Source of the DNA: Amoebophrya sp. A120
Lineage: Eukaryota; Sar; Dinophyceae; Syndiniales; Amoebophryaceae
Reading direction: 5' to 3'
NCBI GenBank assembly: GCA_905178155.1
Contig: CAJINV010000025.1
Span: 256,717 to 320,716, forward strand
Length of the DNA: 64,000 nt
Numbering within the stretch: position 1 is the stretch's first letter; the number at the start of each line of letters is the position of its first letter. This document shows positions 1-9,400 of this stretch, piece after piece. The notes under the pieces are model-generated. The model was not told the origin of the DNA and made no database searches. It worked only from the letters and a program-made list of their open reading frames with translations. The position numbers and the translations under genes are program-made.

Positions 1-345
1 CACTGATGGCTAGCCGGTGGCTCAACGGCTAGCCGATTGCCCGACGGCTAGCCGACGCGCCGACGGCTTGCCGATGGGCCAACGGCTAGCCGGCGGCCCA
101 ACGGCTAGCCGGTGGCCCAACGGCTAGCCGATTGCCCGACGGCTAGCCGATTGCCCGACGGCTAGCCGACGCCCCGACGGCTAGCCGGTGGTCCAACGGC
201 TAGCCGACTCCCCAACGGCTAGCCGGTGGTCCGGCGGCTAGCCGGTGGTCCGGCGGCTAGCCGATAGTCCAACGGCTAGCCGATGGTCCAACGGCTAGCC
301 GACTCCCCGGCGGCCCGCCGATGGCCCAACGGCGACCTAGCCGGT
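1..345. repeat. 19-bp tandem repeat array
   Basis: About 18 degenerate copies of a 19-bp GC-rich unit built round the palindrome GGCTAGCC. It lies just upstream of the first recognisable IFT80 exon, so it is probably inside an IFT80 intron that begins outside the window. It continues to the left window edge. Confidence 0.9.
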
Positions 346-427
346 GGCCCGACAGTTGCACGCTCACAGAGCTTGCGACCGTTGGCCCACTACTTAACCC
401 GCACGCAGAAAAAAAGGGGCAGCCAAG

Positions 428-3400
428 TTGTACTTCCATTACCCACCCGGGTTCTTCTTGTTCCCACCTGGCGCACTTGCATATTGTTGCGACAAGTTCC
501 TGCACATCTACTCCACGACAACCACGGCGAAGTCCAGCTGGAAAGCGCACGACGGCATTGTCCTCTACTGCGACTGGTCTATCGTGAACAATTTAATCCT
601 GTCGGCGGGCGAGGATTGCAAGTACAAGATCTGGGACTCCTTCGGCCGCCTCTTGTTCCATTCCGCCGTGCACGAACATGTGATCACCTCCGTCTCCTGG
701 GTATCGAGGAAAAAAAGTGTGCAAGTGTGAGTCTGTGATGCAGAACTATGCAAAACAATTATCACTTGTCATGCTGCCCAGCCATGATGTCCTGTCTTCA
801 TGTACCAGCTGTGCATGCCAGGATTTCTCTGCCATGCAGAACAGATTTGTCATGCTGACACCGAAAGAGATCCACACTAAAACCGTTCTTTTCTTGCATA
901 CTGGGCGCCCAACGGGAAAACGTTTGCGGTGGGGGCGTTCAACATGATCAAGCTCTGCGACAAGTCCGGCTGGGCGTACGTGCGGGAGCTGTGTCCGAAT
1001 TCCGGTTCCATCTTCAACATTCGCTGGTGTCCAGATGGAACGCAGTTTGCGGGAGCAGCAGGTGAAGCAGATAAATACTTGTCTTCGAAGTAGAACCAGG
1101 AGGACCAGCTTGTATTTGTAAACTGCATGGCGGGATGAAGATGGACACTAGCGCCAGCGCACTAATGTTGCGAATTCGAATGACTTAATTCATGATCGTG
1201 ATCCACCATGATTATCCACACCGAGAATTTTTCCAACAGGCAACGGGCATGTCGTATTCGCGTCTCTAGTGGACCGCAGCATCAGTTGGCAATCCCTGGA
1301 CGTTATGGATTGCAAATATGTCTGGGTCTGGAAGGATGCAACTTGTAATGCTAATTCTGGATCGTGCAAAAATCTGTGTTGAATGAATGCCAAGAGTTGT
1401 CCACTTTTGACCAGAAGGGAAGAGGAAGTCTCTCATGCAGAATTGGCATGATAGGGATTTCATAGAATCTGTCATGCCAGGTCCTGCATTCCAGACGACA
1501 TGGACCGTGGAAAATCTGCATGACAAGTTTCAGAATCTTCCAGACCCAGACATTTTTGCATTTGATAGCCGTCACCCTTGACCAGACTTTGAACACCCTC
1601 ATCGTCCGGGACCTCACCCACGAAACCATCGAAGAGCTGGACTTCAGGGACCGCGTTATCGACTATGAGAGTCCACAACTTGTTCACCTGCCCCTCATTC
1701 GTATGGCATGAGCAGCAACACAAGCGGTGGCACAAATGTGGTTTTCGCATGACAAATAATGAAGCGGAAGGGTGGTTGTGAACTCTCATATCGACTTTCA
1801 AGTAGCCTGCGACCAGCTTGTGGCTGTCACCAACTACCAGGTTTTCATCTACAGCATCAACAAGGGATTACTCATATGCATTGCAAATACTGATCTTGGT
1901 CTCGATTTGTGATGCGTGCAGATCTCCTGCTCCTGAAGGAAGACAAGATTTGTAATTATCCATCATGATTAGATACGAAAGGAAAGTGGCATCTTTTTCT
2001 GTCATGCTGTGATGAAACTCGGTCTGTCGTGCGTTTTGCGAATGAATTATCCGTATAGAAGTTTCGCAAATTATTTGTTTCTGATGCTGCTATGCCTGAT
2101 ACAAGCGGTCAGCACACTGTGATACAAGTATACAGTGCTACCAATAGAGATTTCCCGATCCAGACCCAGATGTTGGGTATTTGCCCTGCATAACTCATAT
2201 GAACTGCAAAAGTATCGTACTAGTAGAAATCGCATTACAAATTCGGTCAGCATGACAAATGAAATTTGTCATGCTGTTTTACCTTGGTATGGAGATTTGT
2301 TTTTGTAATGCATGATTGGTATGGAGATTTGCAATTACTACGAGTACGATACTTTTGCAGTTCATAACTCAACACCACCCCCATCGTGGAGGATTTGCGG
2401 GAGACGCCCACCTATCAACTGCAAATATGTCTGGGTCTGGAAGATTGCCAAGTTTGTCATGCATATTTTCAATGACCCATGAAATGATGTCGGTGATGCA
2501 TGCCCTAGCTGCATCACAGATTTTTAGAGGGCGTTTTGATGCCTCTACCGCATGAGAAATGCCCTCTCCGCGTAGCACAAACTAGAGTCCTCTTGCTGGT
2601 CATGCAAGACGAATTTTTTTAGAATCCAGAGACAGCATCACAAGTTCAGAATCTTCCAGTCCCAGACATGTTTGCATTCCACACCACCCTGATCCTGATG
2701 TCCAGCGAGAAATTTGGCCTCTGCGATTCCGTCGGGTTGCACATCTACAGCTACGAGGGGCGGCTGGTGTCCAACGTGAAGTACAGCGGAATGCGAGTGG
2801 AATTCTTCAACGAGAAAACCGTGTCCCTCGCCAGCGACTTGGTGGCCATCCTGGATCCCAAATCTGACGTCGCGGGGTCGGCGGCGGGAAAAGGCGGTGG
2901 TGGTAGCGGAGGTGGTGCCGGCGGGAGTAGCAGCTCGTCCGGTAGCTGCGTCCGAATATTCGACGTGCACAGTGGGAAGCAAGTGCAGACCTTGGAGCAT
3001 CGACAAGAAATCACGCACATTGCGTTGTCACACCAACCAGGGGATGTGCAAAGAAAAAAGTGTGACAGTTATATACACATTGTGTTGCAGAGTAAATAAC
3101 AAGACAGGCGACCTCTGTCATGCTGGAAAGGCTTGGTGCGAGCACCGTCGCATTACGTGTCTTTCATTTTATGATCTGCGCATTCCAAGTTTTCTCTGTC
3201 GTGCTGAGCAGGGTTCTGTGGCTGAAGTTATTTATTTACAAGAAATAGTCATAGTATGTAACTGCCACACTTTTTTCTTGTGATAGGGGAGAGGAAAATT
3301 GCAGTGCTGGACAAGATATGACCTGCAAATATGTCTGGGTCTGGAAAATTGGACTGGTCTTGCCTGCTCGTTGTGAGGTCTGTAATTGGAGAAGAATGCC

Positions 3401-6400
3401 GTGTCGGGTTTCGGATTTAATACAAGCCATGCACTCCGCCCTGATTCGAATTTATACAGGGGTGCAAGTTTTCGCGTTTTTCCTTCAGAGGCGAAGGTCG
3501 GGCGGGGCTTTGGACTTTATACAAGCCATGCACTCCGCCCTGATTCGAATTTATACACGGGGGCAAGTTTTCGCGTTTTCCCTTCAGAGGCGAAGGTCGG
3601 GCGGGGTTTTGGACTTTATACAAGCCATGCACTCCGCCCTGATTCGAATTTATACACGGGGGCAAGTTTTCGCGTTTTCCCTTCAGAGGCGAAGGTCGGG
3701 CGGGGTTTTGGACTTTATACAAGCCATGCACTCCGCCCTGATTCGAATTTATACACGGGGGCAAGTTTTCGCGTTTTCCCTTCAGAGGCGAAGGTCGGGC
3801 GGGGTTTTGGACTTTATACAAGCCACGCGCCCCGCCCTGATTCGAATTTATACAGGGGCGCCAATTTTCGTTTTTTTCCTTTAGAGGCGAAGGTCGGGCG
3901 GGGTTTCGGACTTTATACAAGCCATGCACTCCGCCCTGATATGAATTTATACACGGGTGCCAATTTTCGTGTTTTTCCTTTAGAGGCGAAGGTCGGGCGG
4001 GGTTTTGGACTTTGTACAAGCCATGCACTCCGCTCTGATTTGAATTTATACAGGGGTGCCAATTTTCGTGTTTTTCCTTTAGAGGCGAAGGTCGGGCGGG
4101 GTTTTGGACTTTGTACAAGCCATGCACTCCGCCCTGATTTGAATTTATACAGGGGTGCCAATTTTCGTGTTTTTCCTTTAGAGGCGAAGGTCGGGCGGGG
4201 TTTTGGACTTTGTACAAGCCATGCACTCCGCCCTGATTTGAATTTATACAGGGGTGCCAATTTTCGTGTTTTTCCTTTAGAGGCGAAGGTCGGGCGGGGT
4301 TTTGGACTTTGTACAAGCCATGCACTCCGCCCTGATTTGAATTTATACAGGGGTGCCAATTTTCGTGTTTTTCCTTTAGAGGCGAAGGTCGGGCGGGGTT
4401 TTGGACTTTGTACAAGCCATGCACTCCGCCCTGATTTGAATTTATACAGGGGTGCCAATTTTCGTGTTTTTCCTTTAGAGGCGAAGGTCGGGCGGGGTTT
4501 TGGACTTTGTACAAGCCATGCACTCCGCCCTGATTTGAATTTATACAGGGGTGCCAATTTTCGTGTTTTTCCTTTAGAGGCGAAGGTCGGGCGGGGTTTT
4601 GGACTTTGTACAAGCCATGCACTCCGCCCTGATTTGAATTTATACAGGGGTGCCAATTTTCGTGTTTTTCCTTTAGAGGCGAAGGTCGGGCGGGGTTTTG
4701 GACTTTGTACAAGCCATGCACTCCGCCCTGATTTGAATTTATACAGGGGTGCCAATTTTCGTGTTTTTCCTTTAGAGGCGAAGGTCGGACTCAAGTGTTT
4801 TCTTTCATCGTCCACCATCCAGCGTCACAACTTTCCAGGCCCAGACCTTTTCTTCGCAGTTGATACACGAATAAGGACCTGTATTGCAACGAATTTATTA
4901 GTCGTGGACTTTTCTTCTATCCATGCTGTTTGTGATGCTGGCAGGCACATTACACTTCGACTTTCAGATCCAAAAAGCTGTCATGCATGAAACGATTGGC
5001 AAAACGAAAACCAAGGTACCTCTGCCCGACGCACCGGCAAGAGTTCCAGAAGCTCGGCTCGATGGTCGAGGACTTCCAGTGGAACGAGGAAACGGACATG
5101 TATCGAAAGGAAAAATCCCCCCTCCCCATATCAAGACGGAACTTCTGATGCTGGATTTGCGTACACAAATGCGCTTTGTATTGCAGGAAGGGACTGCGGC
5201 CAGATCCCCAGCCTAGATACGGGTGCTTGGGTCTAGTTGTTCAGCATTGCAAACGGCTGCCCTCTAGGCCCAATAGCGCGCCAAATCGCTTCCGTAATGG
5301 GGCGGAAGATCGGGCGCCTGTGTTCTTGCAAGACAAGTGTGATTTGTGGCCACAAATCAGCAGCGCAAATTTTCCAAAACGTATTGTGCCTACCTTTTCA
5401 ATATGGGGAGGCGGGATTTTTTCCTTCGATAGCATGCTGGTCACCCTTGCGGACCAATCGCTCCACTGCTACCTCTACCCCAACGTCGTATTTGTCGATC
5501 CCACCCTGCTACCGCTGACGATCAGCAAAAAGCCGATACTTGCCCAGGATCTCGGGGGCGGAAGCAGTGGCAGCAGCAACGCCTCTATAGCGAATGCGCA
5601 ACTGAACTCGTTTCACGGCTCGCACGTGTCACTGCGGAAAGCGGATGGCTCAAACCTCGCCATGATGGTATCTCCGTACCCACTATGCAGAGAAAATGCA
5701 TCGCACTCGTAGTAATTGCACTTATGCATTAAAAATTTTTTTCCCAATGTAAATCCGCATTACAAATTTTATTTCTCATGCTGAGGGAATTTGTGATGCG
5801 TTTCTACGAGTGCGATACTTTTGCAGTTCATACCCACTATGCAGAGCAAATACACAACAATCTGGGGCTGGATGCAAATACGTGGAACTTTGCAGTGTGT
5901 GGTGTCCCTTGCAGTTCGTTGTTCTGAGATTGTGAAATCTGTATTGCATAAACTCTAAAGCGCAGTTTTTTGTCATGCAAGAAAGATTGCAATTCGAATT
6001 TGCATGTGCATCGTCACAACTTATTTGCGGTCCCTGATCTACGTCGATATTTGCAGTGCATACCCACTGCTGCTCTACCAACACGTGACGAAAGGGCACT
6101 GGGATTTGGCGATTCGCCTTTGCAGGTGCAAAATGTGGATGATGCGGAAATTTGAATGAAGAATACTGTAGTTTTACTATGCAGATGCACCGACACGTGA
6201 CAGGTTCATAATAATTTCACAACTCTATGGTCACAACTTTCACTTGCGTGCCCGGATTAACGAGCAAAAAGAATCTGAGGCATGATCGTGTTATGTCGCA
6301 TGACAGAAAGTTGTCAAAGAAAAAAACCCGACGACCTCCTCCAGGTATGTGAAGCAGTCAGAATGCTGGGCCTGCCTCGCGTGTATGGGCATCCACGCAC

Positions 6401-9400
6401 GGGAACTGAACACCGTGGAGATAGCGCTCGCTGCGATTGAGGAAATCGATAAAGTGCAGTACGTCGCCCACATCAACTCCTTGCTATGAGAGTGCACAAC
6501 TCATCCCCCTCCCCCTTGTTTGTATGGTCGATGAACAGCAACTACATAAACACTAGCAGACGTGGAGCCTGTGCGTCACACCTTCTTCATGCTCCCAGTG
6601 TAGAAGTACTGGTTGGGCAGCTTTACGAGGAGTCTGTCATGCATAAAAATAATGACGCAAGGGAGCAACTGGATTAGAGATTTTGCATGAGAAATGAGAA
6701 CGAGGGGGAGCAGTCGTGCACTCTCATACTTGCCGGATGAGGTCCTGAAAACTGCGGATATGGCCTGCTCAGGAGCCATGGAACAATCTGTCTCTACAAC
6801 CGGAGAACAAGCAATGTAGATGAAAATATTTGTGCTGTTGCATATGGATCTCCTCAGTCATGCAGCACCATGATTCCCGGACTTGTACTTCGTAAGCTTG
6901 TTGTCATGCTGAGCAGACAGATGATTCCCCTTTTCTACGGATCATGATGAAGATCCGTGTTCTGCATCAGATGTTGATGAGATGCAGATGGTTCCATTTA
7001 TTGAGATTGTTCCATGGCTGTTGTTGAGTAGTCCATAGCGGAACTTGCTCTGTTCTGCAAGAAACCGGAGGAGGCACTGCAGATCCTGTTGCAGCACAGA
7101 CGGGCGTACCGGGCAATCAAAATGTGCATCACGTTGCACCGCTGGGACCAGGCGCTGGATTTGGCGATACAAAACAAAACGCATGTCGACACGGTAGTAC
7201 TAGATTACAACATTGAGATTGAGCTTGATTTGATTACAATTACTATTACATTGCCGCCTTGCATGATATTAAGATGGAGATCAGATAAAGAGTGATATTT
7301 GGCTTTTGTTAGTGCTTGCTCAACAGCACCAGCAGGCGCGGCACCGCAGGACGTAGCCGGCCCTTGCTGAGAGGACTGGCCCCCGCTAAGAGGGCTGGCG
7401 CTGGCTAGGACGGCTGGCCCTGGCTAGGAGGGCCGGCTCTCTGCTGGTGTAGCGACGGCGGCAATTTTTGGCCAGCAGAAATCATTTGTGCTCATTTCTG
7501 CTGGGGCAGATTTACAGTGGGATTAGCCATTTCTGCTGGCCGCTTTTTGCTCCTGTGGTTTTTTCTTTCGTTTTGAGAATGCCGAAAACTTTTTTCAGAG
7601 TTCGCAGTGCGCTCTCCCCCCGGGAATCATGCCTTCAGCTTGTTTGCGAAAGACCTAGAATTTCATGACGACTGCAATTTTTGGCCAGCAGAAATCATTT
7701 CTGCTCATTTCTGCTGGGGCAGATTTACAGTGGGATTAGCCATTTCTGCTGGCCGCTTTTTTCTCTTGTGGTTTTTTCTTTCATTTTGAGAATGCCGCGA
7801 ACTTTTTTCAGAGTTCGTAGTGCGCTCTCCCCCCGGGAGTCTCGCTTTCAGCTTGTTTGCGAAAGACCTGAAATTTCATGACGACTGCAATTTTTGTCCA
7901 GCAGAAATCATTTCTGCTCATTTCTGCTGGGGCAGATTTTCAGTGGGATTGGCCATTTCTGCTGGCCGCTTTTTGCTCTTGTGGTTTTTTCTTTCGTTTT
8001 GAGAACGCCGCGAACTTTTTTCAGAGTTCGCAGTGCGCTCTCCACTCGGGAATCTCGCTTTCAGCTTGTTTTCCAAAGACCTGGAATTTCATGACGACTG
8101 CAATTTTTGGCCAGCAGAAATCATTTCTGCTCATTTCTGCTGGGGCAGATTTACAGTAGGATTAGCTATTTCTGCTGGCCGCTTTTTGCTGCTGGAGTTT
8201 TTTCTTTCGTTTTGAGAATGCCGCGAACTTTTTTCAGAGTTCGCAGTGTGCTCTCCCCCCGGGAATCTCGCTTTCAGCTTGTTTGCGAAAGACCTGTAAT
8301 TTCATGACAACTGCAATTTTTGGCCAGCAGAAATCATTTCTGCTCATTTCTGCTGGGGCAGATTTACAGTGGGATTAGCCATTTCTGCTGGCCGCTTTTT
8401 GCCTTTGTGGTTTTTTCTTTCGTTTTGAGAATGCCGCGAACTTTTTTCAGAGTTCGCAGTGCGCTCTCCCCCCGGGAATCTCGCTTTCAGCTTGTTTGCG
8501 AAAGACCTGGAATTTCATGACGACTGCAATTTTTGGCCAGCAGAAATCATTTCTGCTCATTTCTGCTGGGGCAGATTTACAGTGGGATTAGCCATTTCTG
8601 CTGGCCGCTTTTTGCTCTTGTGGTTTTTTCTTTCGTTTTGAGAATGCCGCGAACTTTTTTCAGAGTTCGCAGTGCGCTCTCCCCCCGGGAATCTCGCTTT
8701 CAGCTTGTTTGCGAAAGACCTGGAATTTCATGACGACTGCAATTTTTGGCCAGCAGAAATCATTTCTGCTCATTTCTGCTGGGGCAGATTTACAGTGGGA
8801 TTAGCCATTTCTGCTGGCCGCTTTTTGCTCTTGTGGTTTTTTCTTTCGTTTTGAGAATGCCGCGAACTTTTTTCAGAGTTCGCAGTGCGCTCTCCCCCCG
8901 GGAATCTCGCTTTCAGCTTGTTTGCGAAAGACCTGGAATTTCATGACGACTGCAATTTTTGGCCAGCAGAAATCATTTCTGCTCATTTCTGCTGGGGCAG
9001 ATTTACAGTGGGATTAGCCATTTCTGCTGGCCGCTTTTTGCTCTTGTGGTTTTTTCTTTCGTTTTGAGAATGCCGCGAACTTTTTTCAGAGTTCGCAGTG
9101 CGCTCTCCCCCCGGGAATCTCGCTTTCAGCTTGTTTGCGAAAGACCTGGAATTTCATGACGACTGCAATTTTTGGCCAGCAGAAATCATTTCTGCTCATT
9201 TCTGCTGGGGCAGATTTACAGTGGGATTAGCCATTTCTGCTGGCCGCTTTTTGCTCTTGTGGTTTTTTCTTTCGTTTTGAGAATGCCGCGAACTTTTTTC
9301 AGAGTTCGCAGTGCGCTCTCCCCCCGGGAATCTCGCTTTCAGCTTGTTTGCGAAAGACCTGGAATTTCATGACGACTGCAATTTTTGGCCAGCAGAAATC

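Noticed and set aside
1-345. The 97- and 151-codon frames over the 19-bp repeats
   Set aside because: Repeat-derived; the true IFT80 frame is only recognisable from about 428.
3386-4990. 534-codon repeat protein (and the 434- and 301-codon frames on the other strand)
   Set aside because: 99-bp satellite inside an IFT80 introner; open on both strands only because the unit is a multiple of three.
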